Below, one piece after another: positions 17,991-28,780 of a stretch of DNA of 41,980 nucleotides. The stretch is from positions 1 to 41,980 of the forward strand of contig RWJK01001625.1 in the NCBI GenBank assembly GCA_004335835.1, written 5' to 3'. The translations under genes were made by a program, and so were the position numbers. The DNA is from Scenedesmus sp. ARA3 (Eukaryota; Chlorophyta; Chlorophyceae; Sphaeropleales; Scenedesmaceae). The number at the start of each line of letters is the position of its first letter. The first letter of the stretch is position 1. The notes under the pieces are model-generated. The model saw nothing but the letters and a program-made list of their open reading frames with translations. It made no database searches and was not told the DNA's origin.

Positions 17991-18028
17991 TTGCTGTCAT
18001 GACAGCTGACATGCTGTCATGATAGCAA
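17991..18028. repeat. inverted repeat, 15 of 16 bp paired
   Basis: Arms 17991-18006 and 18013-18028 around TGACAT. The left arm contains the self-palindrome GCTGTCATGACAGC. Confidence 0.88.
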
Positions 18029-18120
18029 AGGGGCGCGGCCTGTGTGCGTGACTGGGGCACTACAGATGAAGTGTGCAAACTGAGTTTGAGTCAAGTGTGG
18101 TTGCGTGGAAGCCGACTGTA

Positions 18121-18152
18121 CATGTACAGTACATGATGATGTACTGTACATG
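18121..18152. repeat. inverted repeat, 14-bp perfect arms, 4-bp loop
   Basis: CATGTACAGTACAT at 18121-18134, loop GATG, and the perfect complement at 18139-18152. TGTAC-rich. Confidence 0.92.
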
Positions 18153-18251
18153 CAGTACGCACTAGTAGTACCAGGCAAGGCAACGGTACCAAACATATAT
18201 GACGATCGGTTCAGTGGCAGGCACGGGATGATGCCAGCATGCATGAAGCAA

Positions 18252-18775
18252 GCTGCCAGCTTGACTTGACAAAATGCAAGCACGGCGCTGGCAGCATGTG
18301 ACACTACAAAACATTCGTATGCAGAGGAGCGTGATAGAAGCGAGGGGGCAGGCAACCAATCAAGCCACCGCATGGCGCATGCAGCTGCCAGCTTGGCTTG
18401 ACAAAAAGCAAGCACAGCGCTGGCAGCAGTGACACTGAAATGCATGCATATGCAGAAGAGTGTGATGTATTCAATGGGCGCAGCCAAACAAGCTTTTAAT
18501 CTGTACAATACAATACAATACAATACACTTTCGGGACTGAACCCGACCCCAGGCACTAGCCCAGCGAGCCGCTATTCCGCTCATGGGGGATAGTAGTAAT
18601 TGTACCCAGTCTTTCCTTCGTTGTTTGGGCGATCGAAACCACCCGCGCAAGTCCGTCAATTCCAGTTGCCTTTTATCCCCAGCCACTGTGTGGCACGAAG
18701 TTGCCAGCTTGGCCTGACAAAACGCAAGCAGGTGACGCTGGATACGCACTTGTATGCACAAGAGTGTGATGCAAA
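18252..18775. repeat. three diverged copies of a foldback repeat
   Basis: Copies at about 18252-18336, 18383-18467 and 18701-18775 share TGCCAGCTTG, a variable base, CTTGACAAAA, GCAAGCA and a downstream GTATGCA...GAG.GTGATG. In copies 1 and 2 the start GCTGCCAGC is mirrored by GCTGGCAGC about 30 bp later, so each can fold back. It may be a small non-autonomous element or a tandem duplication; no terminal repeats or target-site duplications were clear. Confidence 0.7.
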
Positions 18776-19598
18776 AGAGTGTGATGAGCTCGGCAGCATG
18801 CAGGCTGGATGCATTGTAGCCGTACAACAGAAACAACTGGTGCTGAATACCTCACGTGCTGGTGGCAAGTGACGCATGCTGGCGTGTAAAGACACAGAGT
18901 GACGTAACACGCAATGAAGAGGGAACACTCAAGATTGCTCGTATGTGTGGGGAGAGGTTGGTGTGGTGCCTTGCTGCTGAAGAAGCAGCAAGCATCCTGA
19001 GGCGCGACAAATGCATGAAAAGCGTGCATGTGTATGTGGTGCACACCACAGCCAACAAGAAGGCCGGCAAACCGACCCCGGTTAAAAAAAAACATGGTAG
19101 CGCCACCGGCACACACGCCGCATCCACTCTCTTGCGAGTACACAAACAAACAGTAACCATGCAGCTGTTATAACAGCTGAATGCAACCATGCAGCTGTTA
19201 TGACAGCTGCATTGTTACTACAGTCCTGCAAGCAGCAGCCAGAGCTAGCCCTGTCCACGCAGCACCACAAACACTTCCACAAGTAATGCCACAAAGGAAC
19301 AATGCTGACAGTGTAACGTAACAGTGTAGCGTAACAAAGGAGGAATGGAGCCTCCTGCTGTGAGCAGGATGAAGAAGGAAGGCAACTGGGACTGCTGCCA
19401 TGATCCACAGCAGCAGAAGCATTTCTACATGCACACATTAGCCTCGCACCGTCGACGCACGCGCAAACACCTCGCACCTCGCACCTGTGGTATGTATGCA
19501 ACACAAGCACAGCACGCACCCAAACGCCTGCTCGCGGCACGCTGAACCCTCCAAACCACAACCCCGCTCCAGTGTGACAATCGCTCCCATCAGAAGTT

Positions 19599-19672
19599 TG
19601 ACCAAGCGCTGACCAACCGTCTGACCAGAAGTTTGACCAGACGTTGACCAGACGTTGACCGCAAGTTTGACC
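19599..19672. repeat. phased array of seven TGACC motifs
   Basis: TGACC occurs at 19599, 19610, 19622, 19634, 19645, 19656 and 19668, with steps of 11-12 bp, about one helical turn. Most are preceded by TT or CT, giving TTGACC, which resembles a plant W-box. It could be a binding array or simply a short tandem repeat. Confidence 0.75.
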
Positions 19673-21382
19673 GTACGGTGAAGCTGGGGGCCATGCTCGG
19701 CCCTGCAGCTCTGCACCAGCACCTGTTACAAACAGGTGCCACTACTACCACGCAACACACACGACATGATGACACCATGCTGTGCTCACATTAAGGCGGG
19801 AGTGCTTTCTACTAGAATTGACGCCTCAGATTGTGCAGCAGCAGCAGCAGCAGCCGGCTCCAAATTTGAACTGGCAGCTTGCCAGGCTCATGAGGGGCCG
19901 CATAACCAAATGCGACCTAGCAGAACGATAGTAGCTGCTGCTGCTGCCGCTGCTGCAGCACGTGTACAGCAGTGCTGGATGTGCATCAAGCTAGATCATA
20001 CCCAACTGTCTCTAGTGCTTGAGAAATCCACTACAATCGAGGCCTGCCAGAACCACAGTGTGCGTCAAATCAGGCATAAATCTGCCGATACATATGTGCA
20101 GAGTGAAGCAGCAGCAGCAACGGAGCAAAGGCAGGGCAATCAGGGGCGCTTGCTGCGCTGCAACTTGCATTTTGCACCACTGAACAAGGCACAACCAGCA
20201 AGCACACTGAGCTGACTACACAAGACACAGGAGAAGGCGCTCTTTAAAAGCATTCAACCCTCATTGCTGCAGATCCAAATGGCGTAACAAGAGCAGAAAT
20301 GTGCAGAGACCAAGACCCACCATACAACAACAGCGTTGAAATGGCGATGTACAATCTGCAGCTGCTCGCACTGAGCTCGCTGCTCTGCAGCTGACACACA
20401 TCAGTGAAAGCAGCAGCAGGATCAAGTGCCGCCCAGATGCCAGACGATAGCTCAAGCACTGCACAACAGGCGAGCAGCGCTGCTGGCCCATTGACAGTGC
20501 ATATTGTACATAGATGCAGCTGCAGCTGGTGTGGATACAGCAAAGGACGCTTCTGCACCAGAGCCAGCGTCGTCGTGGATGCCTGATTGGCCTGAAAGGT
20601 ACGGCGCGCAAACAAAACGGTATGGCGCGCAACAAACGCATGACGGGACCAAGGTTGCACGCGACTCAAGCGCGGACAGACTGCTCAAACGGCGATTGGT
20701 CCCTGCCTCATCACACAAGGCAGTAATGGTTTGATAGTCGCCGCTGACGGCCGAGAAGGAAAAACGAAGAACGGATCCACAGCTGCGCCGCAGCGTGTGT
20801 GTTGCTGCTGCACATATACATACACTGCACGCAGCTCCAGCGCACAAACAGAGGTGCGAGAATCACATGGTGTGGCTTGGCAGAAGGACTGTGCAATCTC
20901 GGCAATTGACCAACCATTTGGCAACCGGCGATCCTCAACGTGTTGCTAGCTGTTGCGTTGATACAATAGTAGCGCAGAACAGATGCATCAGAGTACACTG
21001 CCCTGCGCAAGCTAATCACGCACTGCTGCTCTTGTTGGAAACAGAGGTGCACGAATAGAACATAACGCTCCCTCCCTTCCCATGACGTGCATGTAGAACA
21101 CACACAGACACGCAAGTGCCGCACTCAAGCTCTTGGCTTCAGAGAAACACACAAACGAGGAAGCCATCCCCAGCCCCAATCCCCGACACCAAAGCAAGCA
21201 AGCGAATGAAGGAAAGACAGACACTCACAATCGCCTGCGCATATACAGCATTCCCGGCATGCAGCATCAATCCGCCATGCAAGCAACAGCACATCTCGCC
21301 TGGCAACTTGCCAGGCTGACTGCCGACGAATCGTAGCGTGCACGGCACATGTTTGAACATGGTTTGAAACGCGCGGATTGCC

Positions 21383-24300
21383 CTAAAATGCAGACCATAC
21401 GAGCAGCCCACGGTATTTGCCGTTGATCGTGCTACTCGCATCGCCGCTGAATCCATACTGAGGTGACCCTGAGACGGTAGAAGCTGCCCGCAGCTGTGCG
21501 GCAGCAAGGATAGTTGCCAGGTTGTCTAGGCCAGTCTTGCCGGTGCAAGCGCCAGACAGGATGCAGTTTGCAGCGATTGCCGCAACATGCGGCGTGGCCT
21601 GGATACGGCAGAGGGTGGAGTACATGAAAGCAGCGAAACAGTTTAGTTGGTGTCTCTGCATGCGGTTGGCAGTTGTACAGGCATTGCTGGGTTTTGTGGG
21701 AATGTGATGCTGTTCTTGAAGCATGGAATCTGCTGCTCAACTTGCATAGCCCTTGGAATCAGTCAGCAAAGAAACATATTCAGCAGCTCCATCCACCAGC
21801 AATACAGCCATCTCAGCCATTCAATGTTGCACTGCAAACCACATTCCCAGGATGGTGCAGCTCAAAGCAACACAACTTAACAAGAAAGCATGCACATAAC
21901 AACATAACATAACATAACGTAACATACCTGGCTGGTTCCTGAGAGCACTTTGTAGCCGGATGCATCCCTTGTGTAAGATGTTGTCGACTTGATGTTGACA
22001 CCAGGTGCTGCAACCACCCTTGCCTTGTCAGCATCTGATGAGTCAGCTTGCAGGAAGTTGCTGAAGCTTGCAGGTTCGTTTCCTGCAGGGTCCATGGCCG
22101 TCACTGCCACAACAGTGGGGCAAGCAGCAGGAAAGTACCTGCACAGCACATCACAACAGCACATATGACCGTTTGAGCTGTCAAAATCTTGTAACCTGGT
22201 CAGTCAAAGCAACTGCCACTGGACTGTGGGTGCGAGCATGGAACAACTAATAAAGCAGCACATGCAAGGCATGCTGCGTGCTGCTGTCGTGCTGCCGCCA
22301 CGCATGTGTTGTTGCATGCCTTACCCGTGCCGCTAGGTACAGCAACGCGGCTACGTAGCTACGCAGTGATGCAGCTACGTATACGGACTGTTTGGGCTCA
22401 CCCCTTGATGTCGTCTCCATAGTTCCCTGCAGCCACAGCTACAAAGATTCCCGCATCGTTGGCGTCCTTCATCACCCCACACACGGCGTCAAACACAGCT
22501 TGGTAGTCCTGCAGGCGCAACACAACACAAATCAATTATGGATGGTTTATATTCCGTAAAATATGTTCAGCAACCGCCAATGCCACGCACAGGCTGGAGC
22601 TATTCCACACATATCTGCGGACAGCAGAGTACATCACTGAGGGGCCGCCGCCCTTTCCAACTGGGGCGTTGAAAGGTGACTATAGTACGGGCAAAGCACA
22701 ACTACTCCCTGAAGCAATACGTTACCAACATATTGCAACCCATCATTCAAACTCACCGGGCTGCCGGGGTTTACGTAGGCTGCCAGGCTGAGGTTTATCA
22801 CTCTTATGCCCTGAGCCAAGCCCTCTGCCATGACCCACTGCACCGCAGCCAGCATGTTTGACATTGCGCCCCTGCCTTTCGCATCCAGGATCTTCAGGGA
22901 AAACACTGGCGTGCCGGGGGAGATGCCCACGACGGATTCAACGGCTGGGTCTGCGTTGCTGTTGAGCGCGGTGATGATGCCTGCGACGTGTGTGCCTGCA
23001 GGGAGGTACAAAACGCAGCAGAAGGTCATGGGGATTAGAAGCAACGGCTGGGTCTTTGATGCTGTTGAGCGCGGTGATGATGCCTGCAATGTGTGTGCCT
23101 GCAGGGAGGTGCGAAGATGCGGAGAGGAGCATATGATGGTACTAGTAAGGCGCAGACGACAATGCGGTTCTGAGCAGTCAAGGGGGAAGTAACCATTGTC
23201 ACAAACGTTGGAAGCATGTAGCAATGCCACCGCTGCTGCATGCTGCAATGACGTGCGATTTGTGCGTGCCCGCACGGAGTTTGCAGCGTGAACAGTGGTG
23301 GTAAAGGAGGCAGGCAGCAGATGGCAATGTGGCGCTCAGAAGCATGGGAGAAGAAGGAGGCTGTGATGCAGAGGAGGGAGGGGCTAGCCTATGTGAGGGT
23401 TAACGCGTCTGTCATGGCCTCACGGTGCCGCAGGAGGAAGGCATGCATATGCAACAGCACACAGCACACGCCCCCAAGGTCCAAAGTGTGACACCAGCTG
23501 TCGCTAAATGTTCAAATGTAAAAGTAACAACCGTGACAGCTCACCATGGCCGTATGCATCCGTGTCAGGCGCATCCTCAGCGCCAGTTGAAGCATTGGCA
23601 TCCAGCCAGGACCTTCCCCCTGCATATGTCATATCCGGATGCGTTGCCTCCACCCCTGAATCGATAACACCAACCACCACCTGCTGCCCTGTGGGAAGTC
23701 CTGCAGTGCTCGCAACGCCTTCTGCTGTAACTGCCTCAATCCGTGACAGCCCTGCAGGAACTTGCTCGCCTGCTGCCACCGGCACACGCGGCAGCCGAGG
23801 CCCGGAATATGCAGTGGGAGCTGCAGGGTTTGGGCTAGGGCTTGGGCTCGGGCTGGGCTCTAGGGTTTGGGAGTCGGGGTTTGGCGACGGCTGGGGTTTA
23901 GGGTCCTGTGGCGGTTTAGGGTCTGCGCAGAGGATGGCTGAGGGCACCGGCTCGGCCTTGCCAGGTGGCACGCCGCAGGACCCAAAGACGTCATTTGCGA
24001 AGCGCTGAAACCTGTCGACGCCGTTTGAACCTAAACCTGAACCCTGGCTGCTTGCAGGAACAGGGTTTAGCACCACGCAGCCGCCAGGCCCTGTTGCGCT
24101 GCGCCACTGCACGAATGCATTGTCTGGACCGCAGCGGATGCCGCTGTAACGCAGCCGGCTGGCAGTACCAGATCCACACTTGATCTCTGAACTGAGCCGC
24201 ACATCTGCTGTAACAGCAGCAGCAGGATCTGCAGGGACCGGCAGGCAGCTAGCTGCTGCACTGGCACTGGTAGCACTGCAGGTGGCAGTCGGCAGGTCAG

Positions 24301-26124
24301 GGGCCCACGTTGCGGCAGTGCCGCAGCCGCCAAACCGCTGCTGGGACCATACTGGCTTGCTGCTATCAAAGCGCAAGATACAGTCCTGCCCTCTGAGGCG
24401 GAGAACTGCACCTGTTGTGCGGTTCAGCGCTAAAACCGCTGTGTACTGAATGCCAGACATGTCTCCGCAGCGGCTTGCCATCCATACCAGGCGGGCCCGT
24501 GGGGTATAGCAGCCGGGCCATTTGAAATTGGGGTTTAAGGCACGGCTGGTGATTGAACCCTGGCTGAGGGCGGCGGCGCCGACACAGCTTGTACGCCGCG
24601 CTGTGGAGGCGAGGGGCGGCTCGACGGCTCCTGTTGCAGCGGCTTGGTCGGCGGTTGCTGCTGCTGCTGCGGCGGCAGCGGCGGCGGCGGCGGCGTCTGG
24701 TGTGTCGCCTGCCAGGCCCTCAACTGTAAGTGACATGCCATGTGCATAGCAGAGTGGCAGCAGCAGCAGCAGCAGCAGGAAGCAGCAGCGTCATGATGAC
24801 TCTTGATAAGAGGACTTGCTGGTGATCAAAGCAAACTTGCACAAGGGCTGCTGCTGCTGCTGTTGCTGCTGCCAGCACAGCATTGTTGTGTTACAGCTGT
24901 TGTGCTGCCAGGCGGGATGTTGGCAGCTGCGCTCTGCTTCGTGCCCTGCCACTTGCTGTGCGCAACATGAAGCATTTGCTGGGCGTTTGCCACACAACAA
25001 TAACCAAGCGCAACACTCTTTCTTGACTTCACTCCGCTGCTGCAGCTGCTGCTGCTGCTGCTGCTGCTTGCACCAACCTTGGGAGCTCATCACACGGTCA
25101 GCAAACACATACGCCACATCATCAGCGCTGCGCAGCTGCTGCGCAACATGTGCTGCTGCCTTCACCACAAGCCCCTGCACGCTGCCGCTGCTGCTGCCGC
25201 TGCTGGCTCCTGGTCCTGCTGCTGCTGCTGCTGCTGCTGCAGCACCCGCCTGGGGTGCTTGGTTGGGTGGGCGCTGCAAGCTGCTGAGGACAGAGAAGTC
25301 TGATTCCTCATCACTGCTGCTGCTGCTTGCAGCTGCTGCTCCTGCTGCTGCTGCCCTGGGAAGGGCAGCCCTTGCTAGCCTGACATGCTGCACCAGCCTG
25401 CAGGACATGAACAGCATGCGGAGTGGATGAATGATTTTAATTTAACTTTAAAGGATTAAATAGCATTGATATTTGAGAATCTACCAGAAGCAGGGAGTTG
25501 GGATACATGGCTTGCAGGGCAGTGCTGTGGACATGCTCACCTGGCTGTAGCAGCTGCTACATCTTGAGCAGCACCTCTCTTTAGCACTACTACCCACGTA
25601 TTAGTGATCAGTTCCTCTTGTCCTGCAAGGCGGTAGAACCAGGAGCAGCGCAGAGGTTGGAATATGCTGCAGCAGTGGTCACGGTCACTGCTGAAACAGA
25701 TGCCTGCAGACACGTGTGCGATGCCTAGCCTGTGGCCAAAACGCTCGCGACCAAAGCCGTGCCGAGATGAATAATCATTACCTGATGAGGGCTCATTTGA
25801 GGCGGTCAGCAGTCTCCTGCCCCCTGCAGGCGACCCTACAGCCACCAACCGGACCACCAACACACACCGACCAACAAGGACAACAGGATTGTCAGCAGCA
25901 GATGGTTGGAGCAACATGAACTGAAACACACCTCTTGCTGCAGTTAAGATGCTAATACGGAGCAACAGCTCGCCTTGCGAGGCGAGTAAGCCTATGATTC
26001 ACGTCTCACCTGGACTGGGACCGCTTTGGGCTGCAAGATTGAAGCGCCTGATGATGCGGTCAGCTTGAATGCTTTGAGATGTTAAGGTCAAACAAACGAT
26101 GCAGACCACAAACAATCGCAGCAT
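21383..26124 (-). CDS. secreted subtilisin-like serine protease (S8A) with I9 propeptide
   Basis: Secreted endopeptidase of the proteinase K/subtilisin type. Minus-strand exons in phase: 26124-26010, 25823-25782, 25622-25541, 25397-25078, 24723-23545, 22995-22757, 22508-22402, 22138-21928, 21598-21383; 836 aa. Residues 1-21 are a signal peptide (MLRLFVVCIVCLTLTSQSIQ). Residues about 55-175 form an I9 inhibitor propeptide (NTWVVVLKRGA; DDVAYVFADRV) interrupted by poly-A/S. About 187-480 is a cysteine-rich region I do not recognise, then a proline/serine linker. Catalytic residues: Asp541 (VVVGVIDSGVE), His579 (GHGTHVAGI, split by an intron), oxyanion Asn688 (VAVAAGN), Ser764 (LSGTSQATPHVAA). 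All are present, so the enzyme should be active. The placement of a cysteine-rich domain plus P/S linker between propeptide and catalytic domain is unusual. Small exon 2 (42 bp) is the least certain junction. Confidence 0.92.
23036..23098 (-). pseudogene. decoy copy of the protease exon that follows the catalytic His
   Basis: On minus, after a CTGCAG acceptor, this copy encodes GTHIAGIITALNSIKDPAVA with the split first codon, nearly identical to the start of the real exon at 22995 (GTHVAGIITALNSNADPAVE). The spacing is 103 bp. It then runs into intron sequence without the rest of the exon. If used as an acceptor it would break the protease after the catalytic His. Confidence 0.88.
23820..23930 (-). 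repeat. telomere-like GGGTTTAGGG-type motifs coding the P/S linker
   Basis: Plus strand carries GGGTTTGGGCTAGGGCTTGG, CTAGGGTTTGGG, GGGGTTTAGGG and GGTTTAGGG within about 100 bp. On the coding (minus) strand these give the proline/serine/asparagine linker (PNPDSQTLEPSPSPSPSPNP). It resembles degenerate TTTAGGG telomere repeats inside an exon. Confidence 0.7.
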
Positions 26125-28282
26125 GTCTTCTCTAAAGTCGCTGCCAGCACTGGCGTGTTCTATCAGTTGCGATATCCAACATTGTTGATATAATATGTAA
26201 CCAGTTAGTAGTTTGGAAACTCTGGCCTGCGCTGCGCTGCGCTCATGCAGGTGCGCGTAGGCGGAGGTGCGGGGTTTCCGGACATACGCCTGTGCGAACT
26301 AGTTTCTGGATTCCTCATGGCAGCACGGCAGATAGCCAAAAAAACAAATGTTTCCAGCATTCACTTTGCTTGGATGCCTTTGAGTCCACATGCTGCTTTA
26401 TAGTGTGAGTGCGTAAGGAACTTCACTTTGCAGGGATTATAGCAGTGCTAAGCCCGCTGATGATGCGCACACAGCTCAGCGCTGCTGAGCAGCATCCAGC
26501 CGACATATTGATATCAAGATACCATACTATGTTTTGGAGGTGAAAAGCGGCCAGCAGCTGCATCACATGTGCAGTGTTCCTCTCCAACCTCTAGCACTGC
26601 TTGATGGTCTTGTTGGCTCCTGCTGCCCAGCAGCTGGCACTGCAATACATACACGCGTCACAAGTGGACACGAACCTTTACTGTGTACCATACTTGCAGC
26701 GTTGATTGTCGCTTCAGCAGTAAATGGGTCTGCACTGCATGCAACTCCCAAAAATCTACATCTGTTCAGCTGGACCAGAAGAACCAGGCCACCCTTGTGG
26801 CCAGCAGTCTCTGCTCTCTGTTGACCAGTTGCCTTGCACATCTTTGGACCTCGTTGGTGACACGCTGCTGCCAACACGTAGTAGTTGCAAAACAATCAAA
26901 CCGGCTGTGCGGGAAAGCTTTCCCTCTGTCACCTTAAGCCTTAGGCTTAGGCTTAGGCTTAGGCTTAGGCTGAGCCAGCACTCTCACGTGTGCACAACAC
27001 CATTTGAGAGCAGACAACAAACCACAGCCGCATGCCAAAGCTGCTTTGCAACACACAGCAACCACGAGTTCTCTCAACTGTGGTGGTGTGCCCTGCTGTC
27101 AGCAGTCTCTCTGATGCATGTGACAACATCTGCATTGCTCGAAGGTGCGCAGCTATGCATTTACCACGGTCCTCAGGAAAGGCTGTGGGATTCTGGAGCC
27201 TATAAATTCGTAATTTCACAACATCACTCGATAGCTCTGCCCAGCAGTGCTTGCAGGCAGGTCAACGCAGGTCAACTGCTGGCACAGCACAGCCATGCAC
27301 GTTACCAGCATACGCACACACTGATTTGAAACACATGTTTTATTGTGAGTCTAGACTGAGATCTCAGCTTCACCCCAGCCTGGTTGCCGGACATCTGTAC
27401 AACACACAACTACAGCAAGTAATTGAAAAGGTTGAACATCATGTTAAACATGACATGATGTCACACACGCATGACACAAAACTTCAGCACACAACTTCAG
27501 CAAGCACCTTTGTGGCACGTACAGTACACAACCCTCTATCAACAACTTCAGTAGAAAAGCCTGTTGGGCCCGCGCTCAGTGTACATGCTCACTGCTGCCC
27601 GCTGCCGCATCAGCAAGGGTTGCTGCATCATCTTTAACTCTCTGGCACTCGCCCCATGCCTACTGAGTCTCAGGCGGCACCATAACCAGCCAAGAAACAG
27701 ATATGGCTGTATGGCTGTATGCTATGTAGCGCCTACAAAGCGAGCCAAGAGACAGCCCTGCCGCAACTGCCATCACGCCTGGAGCTACAGCATCTGGCAA
27801 CCTTGCCGCAACCCCATGTGCCTTGTCTGGCTCCTTGGTAGGTGTAACACACAAAGCGTGTAACACACAAAGTGTGGGTGGGCCTGTAGCCCTACATTGG
27901 TACGTGGTGATTGGTAACTGGCAAGTACCATCACGCCTGGAGCTGTAGCAGCTGGCAAGCCTACTCCTTGCGCTCCTCTGGCAGGTCACCCTGCGCGCAA
28001 CCAGCAGTGGCAGCAGCAGCGGCAGCAGCAGCGGCAGCAGCAGCGGCAGCAGCAGCGGCAGCAGCAGCAGCGGCAGCAGGAGAGGTGGTATAAGATACGA
28101 AGCGTTTGTTGCAGCTGTGGCCGCCTGCACTGCCGCGCCAGCTAGCTGAGGCAGCCTGCCTGCCTGCTGGTGTGTGCCCCGCAGGATGAGGCATTGCAGT
28201 TCCCGCCTACGCACACCAACATTGTGCTCATACCTTCAACAGGCACAAAATAGGAACAACACATGCGAGGAGTCAACTTCAT

Positions 28283-28320
<38 letters not shown>

Positions 28321-28741
28321 GCTCTCGCCTTGAGGCTCTCGCGGCGGTGCAGCCCCTCCCCCTCATAAGGGTGCGGCTTCCACTCCTCCACCTCTGGCGC
28401 AGCAAAGTGGTGGCCCGCAGGAATCACCTCGTGCTCCTGGCCCTCCTGCTGCCAGCAAAGGACAGCACCAGGTGCCAGCTCAGTTGGTGCACAGAAAAAA
28501 GATGCGCAGCAGCATGATGTTGCATGGCATCTGCCCCTCAGCTGTGCTCCCACCCATTTTACAAAGTTGACCTTTCAGACGTTGCCTGTGGCAGCTGAGC
28601 AACAGGCGAATACATTAAGCTGGGTACTAGGCAGGCCCTGTCAAAGCTGGTGGCCATAACTGCATGCAGCAGGCTGCAATGTGTGTGCAGCACAATTGCA
28701 GTGGCAAGGCAGTACTGGCAGCTGCTGCCATGTGCACCCAC
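26125..28741. other. region upstream of the protease gene, no recognised gene
   Basis: It contains the protease promoter and 5' UTR (first few hundred bp). Short frames around 26534-26937 on both strands show no recognisable domain. Further right lie a TTAGGC array (26941-26970), a two-copy duplication of ATCACGCCTGGAGCT (near 27770 and 27930), a doubled GTGTAACACACAAAG (27842-27871), a CAG/GCGGCAG tract (28006-28080) and a CAG run (28284-28318). The plus strand stays A/C-rich to about 28.5 kb, hinting at a minus-strand transcript (see the exon candidates). Confidence 0.5.
26941..26970 (+). repeat. TTAGGC hexamer x5
   Basis: Five perfect TTAGGC units, preceded by CTTAAGCC and followed by TGAGCC, which look like decayed units. 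TTAGGC is the nematode telomere unit; plants and green algae normally use TTTAGGG or TTTTAGGG. I read it as a local microsatellite. Confidence 0.95.
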
Positions 28742-28780
28742 CTGCGCCTTCATCTCTGGCTCTTTCTCTGGACGCTCCAT
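28325..28780 (-). CDS. possible minus-strand gene fragment (two exon candidates), unidentified
   Basis: Candidate exon 1 is 28780-28742: it starts at an ATG, encodes MERPEKEPEMKAQ and ends at a GTGGGT donor in phase 0. Candidate exon 2 follows an acceptor TTGCTGGCAG near 28456 and encodes QEGQEHEVIPAGHHFAAPEV, then EEWKPHPYEGEGLHRRESLK, ending in a CTG run. The composition (Glu, His, Lys, Trp) is unlike the spurious frames nearby, and joining is in phase. I recognise no family. The 3' part is unclear: a GTATGAG donor near 28234 and a possible last exon ending LPEERKE-stop at about 27962 fit the strand but were not linked. The A/C bias of the plus strand agrees with minus-strand transcription. 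Confidence 0.35.

Larger units (their letters stand above)
17031..21382. other. A/C-rich region between convergent genes, no recognised gene
   Basis: About 4.3 kb after the F-box gene and after the 3' end of the minus-strand protease. I recognise no protein family. It holds a two-copy duplication around 17350-17540 (both with GGCACTGAGTGCAAGCCT), clustered palindromes at 17868-18152, a three-copy foldback repeat at 18252-18775, paired palindromic segments at 19157-19212, and a phased TGACC array. Two stretches look mildly protein-like without recognisable homology: minus 18530-18680 (SPKQRRKDWVQLLLSP) and plus 20504-20734 (SSWMPDWPERYGAQ). The A/C bias suggests that part is 3' UTR or downstream transcript of the protease gene. 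Confidence 0.55.

Noticed and set aside
18640..18665. Resemblance to an 18S rRNA segment (CCGTCAATTCC)
   Set aside because: Only about 11 bases match and the flanks do not fit small-subunit rRNA.
19736..20215. 159-residue plus frame as a gene
   Set aside because: It starts at a non-ATG codon, has poly-Ala from triplet runs, no recognised domain, and lies in A/C-rich DNA where minus transcription is expected.
22634..22756. Extra protease exon reading GGPSVMYSAV on minus
   Set aside because: The acceptor is in the wrong phase. Direct joining of 22757 to 22508 gives an uninterrupted and typical subtilase sequence from NLSLAAY to VAVAAGN.
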